64,000 bases of DNA from Sphingomonas phyllosphaerae (GCF_029623345.1 NZ_JAPYKH010000016.1:25884-89883), one strand, 5' to 3'. Counted from the stretch's first letter, positions 27,253 to 38,231 are shown. The notes: generated from the letters alone by a model not told the origin. Program-made: numbers and translations.

Positions 27253-28406
27253 CCGACACCCGATCGCCTGTCGCTGCCGGACCTGTGACCGAGGAGCGCG
27301 CCGCCGAGGAGCGCGCCGCCGCCAGCTCCGCGGCGCCGGTGGGCTCGGGCTGGCGTCCGCCGCGGCTGTCGCGCACCGCCACGCTGCTGATCACCTTGCT
27401 CGCGGTCGCGGGGGTGCTGGCGGTGCTGGCGGCGTGGCGGATGTGGCCGTTCACCAGTGACTATGAGTCGACCGACAACGCTTATGTCCGCGGCCGCACC
27501 ACGGTGATCGCGCCGCAGGTGTCGGGCTATGTCGAGCAGGTGCTGGTGCGCGACTTCGAGAATGTTCGCGCCGGGCAGCCGCTGGTGGTGGTCGATCGGC
27601 GAATCTACGCGCAGCGCGTCGAGCAGGCCGAGGCGCAGGTCGAGAATGCGCAGGCGACGCTGGCCAACAGCGTCCAGGCCGCGGCGAGCCGTCAGGCCAG
27701 CTTCGGCGGGCAGGAAGCGGCGTTGGCGAATGCGCGCGCGCAATTGCTGCGTGCCGAGGCGGACATGAACCGCGTCAACGACCTCGTCACCGATGGCTCG
27801 GTCTCGTTGCGCGAGCGCGACCAGACGCTCGCCACGCTGCGCCAGGCGCAGGCGCAGCTCCAGCAGGCGCAGGCCGCGCGCGAGATCGCGCGACAGGACA
27901 TCCGCACCGTCGCGGTCGGTCGCAGCGGGCAGGAGGCGGGCGTGTCGGGCGCGCAGGCGGCGTTGCGGCTGGCGCGGATCGACCTCGCCAATACCGTGAT
28001 CCGCGCGCCGGAGGCGGGGCGACTGAGCGAGGTGGGGGTGCGGGTCGGCCAATATGTCACCGCGGGATCGCAGCTGATGTTCCTGGTGCCGGCCGAGACT
28101 TGGGTCATCGCCAACTACAAGGAGGCGCAGACCGCGCGGATCGCGGTGGGCCAGCGCGCCAGCTTCACCGTCGACGCGCTCGCCAACGCGCGACTGGCGG
28201 GCCGGGTCGAGCGGATCTCGCCCGCGGCAGGAAGCGAGTTCGCGGTGCTCAAGTCGGACAATGCCACGGGCAATTTCACCAAGGTGCCGCAGCGGATCGC
28301 GGTACGGATTCGGATCGATCCCGGGCAGGCGCTGGCGGCGCGGCTGCGCCCGGGCATGTCGGTGCAGGCGCGGGTCGACACCGCCGGCACGCCGGCGCCG
28401 CGATGA
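27249..28406 (+). CDS. HlyD/EmrA family membrane-fusion protein
   Basis: Periplasmic adaptor of 385 residues: a disordered N-terminus, one transmembrane helix (about 45-65, ATLLITLLAVAGVLAVLAAW), then the biotinyl-lipoyl half-motif YVRGRTTVIAPQVSGYVEQVLV, a long alpha-hairpin (about 115-225) and beta-barrel (TVIRAPEAGRLSEVGVRVGQYV, PAETWVIANYKEAQ). The ATG overlaps the MFS stop by 4 bases. It would link the inner-membrane MFS pump to an outer-membrane channel, for which the downstream NodT-type protein is the obvious partner. Confidence 0.92.
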   Translation: MTDTRSPVAAGPVTEERAAEERAAASSAAPVGSGWRPPRLSRTATLLITLLAVAGVLAVLAAWRMWPFTSDYESTDNAYVRGRTTVIAPQVSGYVEQVLVRDFENVRAGQPLVVVDRRIYAQRVEQAEAQVENAQATLANSVQAAASRQASFGGQEAALANARAQLLRAEADMNRVNDLVTDGSVSLRERDQTLATLRQAQAQLQQAQAAREIARQDIRTVAVGRSGQEAGVSGAQAALRLARIDLANTVIRAPEAGRLSEVGVRVGQYVTAGSQLMFLVPAETWVIANYKEAQTARIAVGQRASFTVDALANARLAGRVERISPAAGSEFAVLKSDNATGNFTKVPQRIAVRIRIDPGQALAARLRPGMSVQARVDTAGTPAPR

Positions 28407-28509
28407 GGGTCGGTGGCCCGCATGGAGTCGGTGCGCACGTCGGCGACGCTGGCTGCAGTATTGTCGCGAGTGCTGGTTGCTGGCCGCCGCCGTCAACCCA
28501 CGCTCTTCC

Positions 28510-28603
28510 GTCATCCCGGACGTGTTCCGGGATCCACGGTCCCGCACATTCAGCGGCCTGCGAACGTGCGGGCGGGTGGACCGCGGACCAAGTCCGGGGT
28601 GAC
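28510..28603. repeat. Inverted repeat, 27-nt arms, inside the efflux locus
   Basis: Arms 28510-28536 (GTCATCCCGGACGTGTTCCG...) and 28577-28603 (TGGACCGCGGACCAAGTCCG...) pair at 22 of 27 positions around a 40-nt centre, the same arm and centre lengths as 20637-20730. It separates the adaptor gene from the outer-membrane factor gene, the only non-overlapping junction in the pump set. Confidence 0.75.
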
Positions 28604-28648
28604 GGCGGGCGTGCGAAGAAGGGCTCAGGCTTCACCAGCGTACCGCCG

Positions 28649-30061
28649 ATGCGTCGCTGCGCTCCCCGTATCCTCTACGCGCTTCTTCTCCCGCTCCTCC
28701 TCGCCGGCTGCGCGCTCCCCGGGCCCCGCCACCCCGCGCCGCCCGACGCCACCGTCACGCCGCCGCCGGCGTGGCGCAGCGCACTGACCACGCCCGACGC
28801 CTCGCCGGTGAGCGCCGCCTGGTGGCAGGGTTTCGGCGACCCGGTGCTCACCGCGCTGGTCGAGCGCGCGCTGGCCAACAACCTCGACGTGCTCGCCGCC
28901 GCCGCGCGGGTCGAGGAGGCGCGCGCCGCCGAGGCGCTGGCGCGCGCGCAGCTGCTGCCCCAGCTCGGCGGCACCGTGCCCGAGACGCAGGGCCAGTCGA
29001 TCAGCGCGCTCGGCACCACCGCGCGCTCGGCGGCGGTGCAGCCCGGCGTCCAGCTCAGCTACGACCTCGACCTGTTCGGGCGGCTGCGCCAGTCGAGCCG
29101 CGCCGCGCGCGCGCAGCTGCTCGCCACCGCGGCGGCGCGCGACACGGTGCGGCTCGCCACCACCGCCACGGCCGCCTCGAGCTATGTCACACTGCGCGCG
29201 CTCGACCAGCGGCTGGCGATCGCGCGCGAGACACTGGCGGCGCGCGCCGAGGCGTTGCGGATCGCGCGGCGGCGCTATGAGACGGGTTATGCGTCGCGGC
29301 TCGAGTACCGTCAGGCGCAGGCGGAATATGCGGGCACGCAACAGCTCGTCCCCGCCGCCGAGCTGGCGATCGCGCGGCAGGAGAATGCGCTGGCGCTGCT
29401 GACCGGCGACTCGCCACGCGTGGTGGCGCGCGGGCTCGCGCTCGACCGGCTGACGACGCCGCCGCTGCCGGGCGGGCTACCCGCGCAGCTGCTGCGCCGC
29501 CGCCCCGACCTCTTCCAGGCCGAGCAGACGCTGGTGGCGGCAGACCGCACGCTCGACAGCCAGCGCGCGGCGATGCTGCCCAACCTGTCGCTGACGGGTG
29601 CGGGCAACCTCGTCCTCTCCACCGCGCTGGCGCAGCCCGAGGTGATCTTCTCGCTCGGCGCAAGCGTGCTGGGGCCGATCTTCGACGGCGGGCGGCTGCG
29701 CGCGCAGGAGCGCGTCGCCACCGCGCGGCGCGACCAGGCCGCCTACGCTTATCGCCGCGCCGCGCTGGTGGCGTTCCGCGAGGTGGACGACGCGCTCGTT
29801 GGGGTGCGCCGCACGGGTGAGCAGGCCGACGCGCTGGCGGCGCAGGCGGCGGCGTCGCGCGGCGCGTTGGAGAATGCGACCAACCGCTACCGCGCTGGCT
29901 ATTCGGCCTATCTCGAGCAGCTCGACGCGCAGCGCACCTTGCTCACCGCCGAGCTGTCGCTGGTGCAGGCGCGCGCCGACCGGCTGACGAGCTATGTCGC
30001 GCTGTACCAGGCGATGGGTGGGGGGTGGACGCCGGCCGAGGTGGCGGCGGTGGCGCGGTGA
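28649..30061 (+). CDS. Outer-membrane efflux lipoprotein (NodT family)
   Basis: 470-residue TolC-like channel. Lipoprotein signal MRRCAPRILYALLLPLLLAGC with lipidation at the cysteine of LLAGC. Two outer-membrane efflux repeats follow, with typical segments WWQGFGDPVLTALVERALANN, LSYDLDLFGRLRQSS, GLPAQLLRRRPDLFQAEQ and a final ASRGALENATNRYRAGYSAYLEQLDAQRTLL. Start chosen at the ATG 28649 that creates the lipoprotein signal. It completes the MFS-HlyD-OMF tripartite efflux system (25600-30061), but is separated from the adaptor by 242 bp of repeat-bearing DNA and may need its own promoter. Confidence 0.92.
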   Translation: MRRCAPRILYALLLPLLLAGCALPGPRHPAPPDATVTPPPAWRSALTTPDASPVSAAWWQGFGDPVLTALVERALANNLDVLAAAARVEEARAAEALARAQLLPQLGGTVPETQGQSISALGTTARSAAVQPGVQLSYDLDLFGRLRQSSRAARAQLLATAAARDTVRLATTATAASSYVTLRALDQRLAIARETLAARAEALRIARRRYETGYASRLEYRQAQAEYAGTQQLVPAAELAIARQENALALLTGDSPRVVARGLALDRLTTPPLPGGLPAQLLRRRPDLFQAEQTLVAADRTLDSQRAAMLPNLSLTGAGNLVLSTALAQPEVIFSLGASVLGPIFDGGRLRAQERVATARRDQAAYAYRRAALVAFREVDDALVGVRRTGEQADALAAQAAASRGALENATNRYRAGYSAYLEQLDAQRTLLTAELSLVQARADRLTSYVALYQAMGGGWTPAEVAAVAR

Positions 30062-30074
30062 CGTCGTCTCTTGT

Positions 30075-30094
30075 GCTCCTGCGGCGGCAGGAGC
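30075..30094. repeat. Short hairpin downstream of the efflux operon
   Basis: GCTCCTGC-GGCG-GCAGGAGC, 14 bases after the outer-membrane factor stop. A further 170 bases without a gene follow before the convergent membrane-protein gene; nothing else was recognised there. No T-run, so intrinsic termination is doubtful. Confidence 0.5.
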
Positions 30095-30263
30095 CCAGGA
30101 CCGCAAGTACCAAGTGGCGTTGTTTTGCTCGGCCCTGGGTTGCGGCTTTCGCCGGAACCCGATGGCGTAACCCGCGAGTTAAGCAACGTCGCAACGATTC
30201 CCTGTGTGGAAGGGAGGGGTCGATGGTGGCCGCTGCGCAAGACGCGGCGTGAGGAGATGACGT

Positions 30264-31268
30264 TCAGTCCGACGTCCCCAACAGGGAGGGGCTTTGCGCG
30301 GGCTCCTCTTCCTCCGCCGCCAATGCCTCGCGGCTCTCCACCTCCGGCTGCTTCCACAACGCGGTCAGCAGGTAGAATACCAGGTTGCTCCCCTGCGTCA
30401 GCGCGCCGCCGGCGAGCAGCAGCCCGGCCATCGCCTCGCGCGGGCCGTTGATCGTGCCGCTCATCTCCAGCGCGGCGCTGAGGAACAGCAGGTCGCGGTT
30501 GGGGACGATCGGCAGTCGCGAGATCACCATCTGCGCGGTGAGGAACACCAGCCACACGCTCCACGGTTCCTGCGGCAGCACCACCGCCCATTGCGTCGCC
30601 TGGAGCAGCACCACGCCCGCGATCCGCGCCACGTGGATCGCCAGCACGCGCGCGGCGAGCGGCAGCGGCATCGCGATCAGCTGGCGGCGCAGGCGGAACA
30701 GCAGCGGTACCAGGAACACCGCGCCGACGCCGCCCGCGATCAGCAGCGCCGGCCCCGGATCGAGCCACGCCGCGATGCGCCGCCCGTTGCCCGCCGCGGC
30801 GAAGCCGAGCAGCAGCAGCAGCGTCACCAGCCCCGACGACACCGCCGAGAGGATCGCATTGTCCTTGAGCCCGATCGCGATCGTCTTGCTGCGCAGCCCG
30901 ATCACGCGGCGCAGCCACACGAACAGGTAGAGCTCGCCGGAATAGCCGACCAGCGCGCTGTTGAGGATGCGCTTGCGCACCAGCACCGGGAAGGCGCCGG
31001 GTAGCGGGCGCGCGAAGATGGTGCGGAACACCACGATCTCGGAGGCGGGGAGCACCAGGAAGGTGACGACGAACAGCAGGTAGAACAGCGGATTGGTCGG
31101 TAGCGACCGCGCCACCTGGCCCCAGCCGATCGCGTTCACCTTGAGCACCATCCAGGTGACCATGCCGGCGAAGAACAGCACGCGCGCGACCCAGCCGAGC
31201 CGGCGCACCCACGGCCGCTCGCCCCACGCCCGCCAGCCGCCGGCGGGCGGCGCGTCCGCCTCGCTCAA
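30264..31268 (-). CDS. Polytopic membrane protein of glycan locus (lysyl-PG synthase TM-like)
   Basis: A 334-residue protein with about eight hydrophobic segments (VARVLFFAGMVTWMVLKV, PLFYLLFVVTFLVLPASEIVVF, GLVTLLLLLGFAAAG, ALLIAGGVGAVFLVPLLF and others), organised like the transmembrane region of lysylphosphatidylglycerol synthase/UPF0104 proteins, which often accompany glycosyltransferases. The function is not assignable. The start is inferred to be TTG at 31268, overlapping the stop of the upstream glycosyltransferase as TTGA; no ATG or GTG fits without a long overlap. The C-terminus is acidic (AEEEEPAQ). Co-transcribed with the preceding GT2 gene. Confidence 0.72.
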   Translation of the reverse strand: MSEADAPPAGGWRAWGERPWVRRLGWVARVLFFAGMVTWMVLKVNAIGWGQVARSLPTNPLFYLLFVVTFLVLPASEIVVFRTIFARPLPGAFPVLVRKRILNSALVGYSGELYLFVWLRRVIGLRSKTIAIGLKDNAILSAVSSGLVTLLLLLGFAAAGNGRRIAAWLDPGPALLIAGGVGAVFLVPLLFRLRRQLIAMPLPLAARVLAIHVARIAGVVLLQATQWAVVLPQEPWSVWLVFLTAQMVISRLPIVPNRDLLFLSAALEMSGTINGPREAMAGLLLAGGALTQGSNLVFYLLTALWKQPEVESREALAAEEEEPAQSPSLLGTSD

Positions 31269-32074
31269 AACAATCCCAGTGCGCGCGACTGCGCGACATA
31301 GGCGTCGAACGCGGCACGCTGCTCGGGGGTCAGCCGGAACGCGGAATAGCCTGCGGTGGTGCCGGTCCACTGGCGCAGCTTCCACTCGACGATCTGAGCC
31401 GGGCGCAGCGCCAGCCGTCGCTCGAAATGGCCGCGGTCCCAGGTGTTGCTGCCGTGGAAGCAGCGGATCAGCAGATGCGCCTCGGCGCGCGGGATCAACG
31501 CCGTGCCGAGCCGCAGCCAGGCGTCGCGGAAGGTGCTGTCCTCGCCCTTACGCTCCTTGGGGTAGCGGATGTCGTCGCGGCGACGGTGGACGATCGTGCT
31601 CGGCGCGCCCCCCTTGAACCAGCTGAGATAAGGCCGATCGAGCCAGGCGGGATCGTCGAGGTGCATCAGCGTCGCCTCGGCCCACACCGCGGCCTTGTCG
31701 CCGAGCGTCGCGACCGAGCGCGCCAGCCGCTGCGGCGCGAACCAATCGTCGTCGTCCCAATGCGCCATCAGTTCGCCGCGTGCGAGATCGAGCGAGAGGT
31801 TGCGCAGCTCGCCGAGCGTCGTCGCCGGATTCTTGGGGAGGCGATGGTGGATCAGCCGGTCGGCGGGGATGCGCGCGAGGATCGGGGCATAATCCTCGCT
31901 GCCGTCGTCAACGATCACCAGCTCGCGGTTGGGATAGGTTTGCGCCAGGAAGCAATCGACCGAGCGTTCGGTCAACTGGCGCCGGTCGGCGGTGACCATC
32001 AGGCACGAGACGCGCGGGCCGGCGTCGTCGAAGGGGCGGTCGGCAGGGCGGGAGGAAGCGGGGAAATCGTTCAC
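31265..32074 (-). CDS. Glycosyltransferase family 2 protein
   Basis: A 269-residue cytoplasmic GT-A enzyme: VSCLMVTADRRQLTERSVDCFLAQTYPNRE, nucleotide-binding ELVIVDDGSED, and the metal-binding acidic run HWDDDDWF. The C-terminal half (KGGAPSTIVHRR, SNTWDRGHFERR) should provide acceptor specificity. Sugar donor and acceptor are unknown. The start is taken as GTG 32074 (VNDFPASS), with TGAGG a few bases upstream; the upstream open frame is not glycosyltransferase-like. It is divergent from a GT4-type glycosyltransferase (57 bp), forming a small surface-glycan locus. Confidence 0.85.
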   Translation of the reverse strand: MNDFPASSRPADRPFDDAGPRVSCLMVTADRRQLTERSVDCFLAQTYPNRELVIVDDGSEDYAPILARIPADRLIHHRLPKNPATTLGELRNLSLDLARGELMAHWDDDDWFAPQRLARSVATLGDKAAVWAEATLMHLDDPAWLDRPYLSWFKGGAPSTIVHRRRDDIRYPKERKGEDSTFRDAWLRLGTALIPRAEAHLLIRCFHGSNTWDRGHFERRLALRPAQIVEWKLRQWTGTTAGYSAFRLTPEQRAAFDAYVAQSRALGLF

Positions 32075-32130
32075 GGGCCTCAACCTAGGCAGCGCACGTC
32101 GGCACTGGTACGGGCATGCGACCCGGGCCC

Positions 32131-33189
32131 ATGACACGCATCATCTTCGTCCTCACCTATCCGACCTACCACGGCGTCGCCGATCCGGCGGAGTGGCTGC
32201 GATGGGACAATCGCGACCGTCGGATGCCCGCGCTGTTAGCCGCGATGGGGGTGGATGTCGAGTTGTGGGGCGTCGCCGAGGCGACCGCCGAGCATCGCCC
32301 GGCGGCGCCGATCGGGTTGCCCTACACGATCCGGCTGTACGCGCGCAGCGGCGGGGGGGCGAAGTCGCGCGATCATTACAGCGACGCGATGGTGGCGGCG
32401 GCGCGCGCGGATCCGGCCGATCTGTTCGTGCTGATCGGTACCAACGGTGGCGCGGGCTATCGCCTCTACGAGCGCTGCCTGCGCCCCGATCGGCGGCGCT
32501 TCGCGCTGATCATCGGCGGCGATTACTGGAGCCGGCTGGTACCACACGCCCACCTGCTGCTCACCGAGAGCGCGGTGCAGGAGGAGGCGCTGGCGGCCGG
32601 CGGCTGGCTGCGCCGCGCGATCCCGCGCGAGCGGATGGAGCGGCTGCCCAAGACGATCGACACAGAGCTGTTCCGGCCCCAGGTGGCCGAGCGCGCCTGG
32701 GACCTGCTCTCGGTCAGCCGGGTGACGCGATGGAAGAGCTTCGCCGAAGTGGGTGCGCTGTCGCGTCAGCACCGCGTTGCGGTGGCAGGCGGGGGTCCGC
32801 AAGAGGCGGTGATGAAGCGGCGCTATCCCGCGATCGACTGGCTCGGCCACGTGCCGCACGCGCGCATCCCAGATCTGCTGGCGCAGACCGGGTTGTTCTT
32901 TCATGCCGGGCGGCGCGACTATTTCCCGCGCGCCATCCCCGAGGCGATGGCGTGCGGCAGGCCGGTGGTGGCCTTCGCCGACCGGATCGGCGCCGACGTG
33001 CTGCCCGACGCCTGCGGGCTGCGTGTCACCGAGCGCGACTATCGCCCGCTGGTGGCGGCGCTGCTGCGCGACGAGCGGCGCATGGCGGAGATGGGCAGGG
33101 CGGCGCGCGCACACGTGCTGGCGACGCACGGGCCGCGCTCGAGCGCGCCGGCGTGTCGCACATTGCTGCGGCTGGCGGAGGCGCGCTGA
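32131..33189 (+). CDS. Glycosyltransferase, GT4-like (GT-B fold)
   Basis: A 352-residue protein starting MTRIIFVLTYPTYHGVADPAEW. The N-terminal domain is divergent; the C-terminal Rossmann domain carries the GT4 pattern DLLSVSRVTRWKSFAEV, VAGGGPQEAVMKRR, WLGHVPHARIPDLLAQTGLFFHAG and the donor-site motif FPRAIPEAMACGRPVVAF. An ATG 15 bases upstream (32116) is an alternative start. The stop overlaps the next GT2 gene by one base (TGATG), so the two are coupled. Substrate not deducible. Confidence 0.85.
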   Translation: MTRIIFVLTYPTYHGVADPAEWLRWDNRDRRMPALLAAMGVDVELWGVAEATAEHRPAAPIGLPYTIRLYARSGGGAKSRDHYSDAMVAAARADPADLFVLIGTNGGAGYRLYERCLRPDRRRFALIIGGDYWSRLVPHAHLLLTESAVQEEALAAGGWLRRAIPRERMERLPKTIDTELFRPQVAERAWDLLSVSRVTRWKSFAEVGALSRQHRVAVAGGGPQEAVMKRRYPAIDWLGHVPHARIPDLLAQTGLFFHAGRRDYFPRAIPEAMACGRPVVAFADRIGADVLPDACGLRVTERDYRPLVAALLRDERRMAEMGRAARAHVLATHGPRSSAPACRTLLRLAEAR

Positions 33190-34001
33190 TGCGCTGGACC
33201 TTCGTCATCGCCTATTACAACGAGGAAGCCTATCTCGCCGACACGCTCACCAGCCTGGCGGCGCAGACACTGCGGCCCTTCCGGCTGGTGCTGGTCGACA
33301 ACGGCTCGACCGACGCCTCGGCGACGATCGCGCGCGCCTTCGCGAGCGACGGCATCGAGCTCGTCCATCTCAGCGAGTCGCGTCCGGGCAAGATCGTGGC
33401 GCTGGAGCGTGCGATGGCGGCGATTACCACCGAGTTCGTCGCGTTCGGCGACGCCGACACCTTCTACCCCTCGCATTATCTCGCGACCGCCGCGGCGGCG
33501 CTCGACGCTGATCCTCGCGCGGTGGCCGCGATGGCGACTGACGTGCCGCTCGATCCAGTGAAAGCGCGGCGCAAGCGACGTCACAACCGGGTCGTGAGCC
33601 GCTTGTGGCCCAAGCAGACCCATACCGGCGGGTTCGGCCAGACCTTCCGCTCAGCCGCGTTGATCGCGGCCGGGGGCTATGCCGAGCGCTACTGGCCGTA
33701 CGTGCTGATGGACCATGAGATCATGCAGCGCGTGGTGCAGCAGGGGCGGGTGGTCTACCCCTATGACCTGTGGTGCGTCCCGTCAGACCGGCGCGGGGAC
33801 CGGCGTCGCGTGCGCTGGACGCTGGCGGAGCGACTTCTGTATCACCTCACCCCGGCGGCGGCGAAGGACTGGTACTTCTACCGCTTCCTCGGCCCGCGGC
33901 TGGCGCGGCGGAAGCTCGGCCACCTCAATCTGCGCGAGAAGACGTGGGAGAAGGACTCTCAATCCTCGCCGGCACGGGGAGGTGGCAGCGCGGAGCGCTG
34001 A
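33189..34001 (+). CDS. Glycosyltransferase family 2 protein with repeat-derived C-terminus
   Basis: 270-residue GT-A enzyme: FVIAYYNEEAYLADTLTSLAAQTL, LVLVDNGSTDASATIARAF, the metal-binding FGDADTFYP, and a GGF-like acceptor loop HTGGFGQTF. It starts at ATG 33189 (TGATG with the previous gene). The last 13 codons (about QSSPARGGGSAER) are read through a dispersed repeat that begins at about 33962, so the native C-terminus has probably been replaced or extended by repeat insertion; catalytic domains are complete before that point. Confidence 0.85.
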   Translation: MRWTFVIAYYNEEAYLADTLTSLAAQTLRPFRLVLVDNGSTDASATIARAFASDGIELVHLSESRPGKIVALERAMAAITTEFVAFGDADTFYPSHYLATAAAALDADPRAVAAMATDVPLDPVKARRKRRHNRVVSRLWPKQTHTGGFGQTFRSAALIAAGGYAERYWPYVLMDHEIMQRVVQQGRVVYPYDLWCVPSDRRGDRRRVRWTLAERLLYHLTPAAAKDWYFYRFLGPRLARRKLGHLNLREKTWEKDSQSSPARGGGSAER

Positions 34002-34099
34002 CGGAGGGGGCGCTCCGCTCACGGGCCAATACGAGAGAGGAGAGCCCCCTCCACCACCGCGTTGACGCGCGGCGGTCCCCCTCCCCGTACCGGGGAGGA
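33962..34099. repeat. Inverted pair of a GGGGAGGTGGCAG...CTGACGGAGG repeat
   Basis: Left unit 33962-34013 (ATCCTCGCCGGCACGGGGAG, then GTGGCAGCG...CTGACGGAGGGGGC) and right unit 34042-34099 in opposite orientation (AGCCCCCTCC...CCCCGTACCGGGGAGGA). A homologous left unit is at 41162-41210, with its own inverted partner at 41250-41293. The left unit overlaps the 3' end of the GT2 gene; the whole pair fills most of the gap to the convergent clpB. Confidence 0.75.
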
Positions 34100-34138
34100 T
34101 CTACCCGAACCTCCCCCCTCAGGATCAGGCTCGGCTCC

Positions 34139-36718
<2,580 letters not shown>

Positions 36719-36745
36719 CGTGACGCCCTGTTGTTCTTTCGGGGG

Positions 36746-36773
36746 AGATGGTGTGTCTTTCGGGCAACACAAG
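36746..36773 (-). promoter_or_regulatory. Candidate heat-shock promoter of clpB
   Basis: On the minus strand: CTTGTG (36773-36768), 14-base spacer, CACCATCT (36753-36746). This matches the classical sigma-32 pattern (CTTG..., CCCCATNT) at 7 of 8 positions in the -10 box. Transcription would begin about 20 bases before the clpB ATG. It is a weaker match to the alphaproteobacterial form than the dnaK promoter. Confidence 0.45.
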
Positions 36774-36828
36774 GGGCAGGGTTGCGGGCGCTGGGCGGGG
36801 ATGGCACGGCCACGCGACATCGCTGCCA

Positions 36829-36846
36829 CCCCGGCGGACGCCGGGG
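36829..36846. repeat. REP-like hairpin CCCCGGCG-NN-CGCCGGGG
   Basis: Perfect 8-bp stem with GA centre, flanked by CCA/TGG that extend it. Lies between divergent clpB and the epimerase gene, ending 28 bases before the epimerase GTG start. Same family as 6674-6691. Confidence 0.65.
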
Positions 36847-36873
36847 TGGTGCACGGCACCTCAGGAGATCATC

Positions 36874-37947
36874 GTGGCGCGCATCCTCATCACCGGCGGT
36901 TGCGGCTTCGTTGGCCGGCACCTCGTCGCCCGGCTGGCGCGCGAGGGCGGGCATGAGCTGTGGATCATCGACGATCTCTCCACCGGCAAGCCGCCCGCCG
37001 AATGGGAGGTGCCGCAGCTCCGCACGCTCGGCGAGGAGGGCGGGGTGCAGCGCCATGAGCTGCTCGGACTCGACCAGCAGGTGCGGCTGATCCGTGCCGA
37101 TTTCGTCGCGGTGGCGCAGGCCGAGCTGGGGATGACGCCATCGCTCGGGCTCGCCCCGCTGCCGCGCTTCGACGAGGTCTATCATCTCGCTTCGGTGGTC
37201 GGCGGTCGCAACGTGATCGACAACGACCCGCTCGCGGTCGGCATCGACCTCGCGGTCGACAGCAGCTTCTTCCTCTGGGCCGCCAAGGTCGCGCGGCCCG
37301 AGCGCATCCTCTACGCCTCGTCGAGCGCGGCCTATCCGATCGACCTCCAGGAGGCGGGCGAGAGCCGCGCCCTGCGCGAGGACGATATCTCCTTCGACAA
37401 GCGCCTCGGCCTGCCCGATTACACCTATGGCTGGAGCAAGCTGACCGGCGAGTACCTCGGCCGCATCGCGCACGAGAAATACGGGTTGAGCGTCGGGGTG
37501 GTGCGGCCCTTTTCGGGTTATGGCGAGGACCAGGACGTGGTCTATCCCTTCCCCGCGATCGCGCTGCGCGTGGCGGCGCGGCGCGACCCGGTCCGCGTCT
37601 GGGGCTCGGGCGAGCAGACGCGCGACTTCGTCCATATCGACGACGCCTGTGACGCCTGCGTGCTGGTATGCCGCGGGGCGAGCGACGCGCGCGCGTTCAA
37701 CATCGGCACCGGCACGCCGACGCGCTTTCTCGACCTCGCCGCGCGAATGGTCGCGATCGAAGGCTATGACGCGCCGGTGATCGGCACCGCGGGCAAGCCG
37801 GTGGGGGTGGCGGAGCGCTACAGCGACTCGTCGCGTATCCGCGACGAGCTCGGCTGGCGCCCGACGATCGCGCTCGACGACGGTATCAGCCGCGCGCTCG
37901 ATTATGCGCGGGGACGGCTGGAGCGGGGGATCGAGCCGGAGATGTGA
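36874..37947 (+). CDS. NAD-dependent epimerase/dehydratase (extended SDR)
   Basis: A 357-residue sugar-nucleotide-modifying enzyme of the extended SDR class. The NAD-binding motif is ITGGCGFVGRHL (Gly8-Gly14), the active site has SSSAAYP (serines near 149-151) and Tyr185-G-W-S-Lys189, and the substrate region is RPFSGYGEDQDVVYPF...GSGEQTRDFVHIDDAC. It is close to UDP-glucose 4-epimerase or GDP/TDP-sugar dehydratase families, but the precise reaction is not fixed. It has a longer-than-usual insertion at about 50-100 (EVPQLRTLGEEGGVQRHELL). Start GTG 36874 with AGGAG 6 bases upstream. It may serve the glycosyltransferases at 31-34 kb. Confidence 0.85.
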   Translation: MARILITGGCGFVGRHLVARLAREGGHELWIIDDLSTGKPPAEWEVPQLRTLGEEGGVQRHELLGLDQQVRLIRADFVAVAQAELGMTPSLGLAPLPRFDEVYHLASVVGGRNVIDNDPLAVGIDLAVDSSFFLWAAKVARPERILYASSSAAYPIDLQEAGESRALREDDISFDKRLGLPDYTYGWSKLTGEYLGRIAHEKYGLSVGVVRPFSGYGEDQDVVYPFPAIALRVAARRDPVRVWGSGEQTRDFVHIDDACDACVLVCRGASDARAFNIGTGTPTRFLDLAARMVAIEGYDAPVIGTAGKPVGVAERYSDSSRIRDELGWRPTIALDDGISRALDYARGRLERGIEPEM

Positions 37948-37991
37948 AGGGGCGTGCGCCGCTTCTCTTCTGTTCCGTTGGACCTTCTGTT

Positions 37992-38194
37992 CCCCGGCGA
38001 AGGCCGGGGTCCAGGTGGGATAGCAGCGGCGGGACTCAGCGGCGTTGCCCAACTGGGCCACGGCCTTCGCCGGGGAACGGGTGTGAATGCTCGTCCCACC
38101 CCAAGCACCACCCCGGCGGACGCCGGGGTCCAGTTGGGGAAGGCTGGTGGATCTCACCACCGCCATTCCACCTGGACCCCGGCGTGCGCCGGGG
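37992..38194. repeat. Cluster of REP-like hairpins after the epimerase gene
   Basis: Four hairpin units in about 200 bases: CCCCGGC-GAA-GGCCGGGG-type at 37992-38009, a half unit near 38061-38078 (GGCCTTCGCCGGGGAAC), and perfect CCCCGGCG-NN-CGCCGGGG at 38111-38128 and 38177-38194. They alternate in orientation, with CCAGGTGGGA, CCAGTTGGGGA and CCACCTGGA spacers, resembling a BIME-like REP array. They fill the 284-bp space between convergent genes. Confidence 0.75.
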
Positions 38195-38231
38195 TGGGAA
38201 GGGAAGCGACGCCGGCCTCTGCCCTCTCACG

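Noticed and set aside
28100..28648. N-terminal extension of the outer-membrane factor frame
   Set aside because: It overlaps the HlyD gene and a palindromic repeat, and would bury the lipoprotein signal; the ATG at 28649 makes a proper lipobox.
33962..34099. CRISPR-like repeat array
   Set aside because: Only two inverted units, no regular direct repeats or spacers, and no cas genes anywhere in the window.
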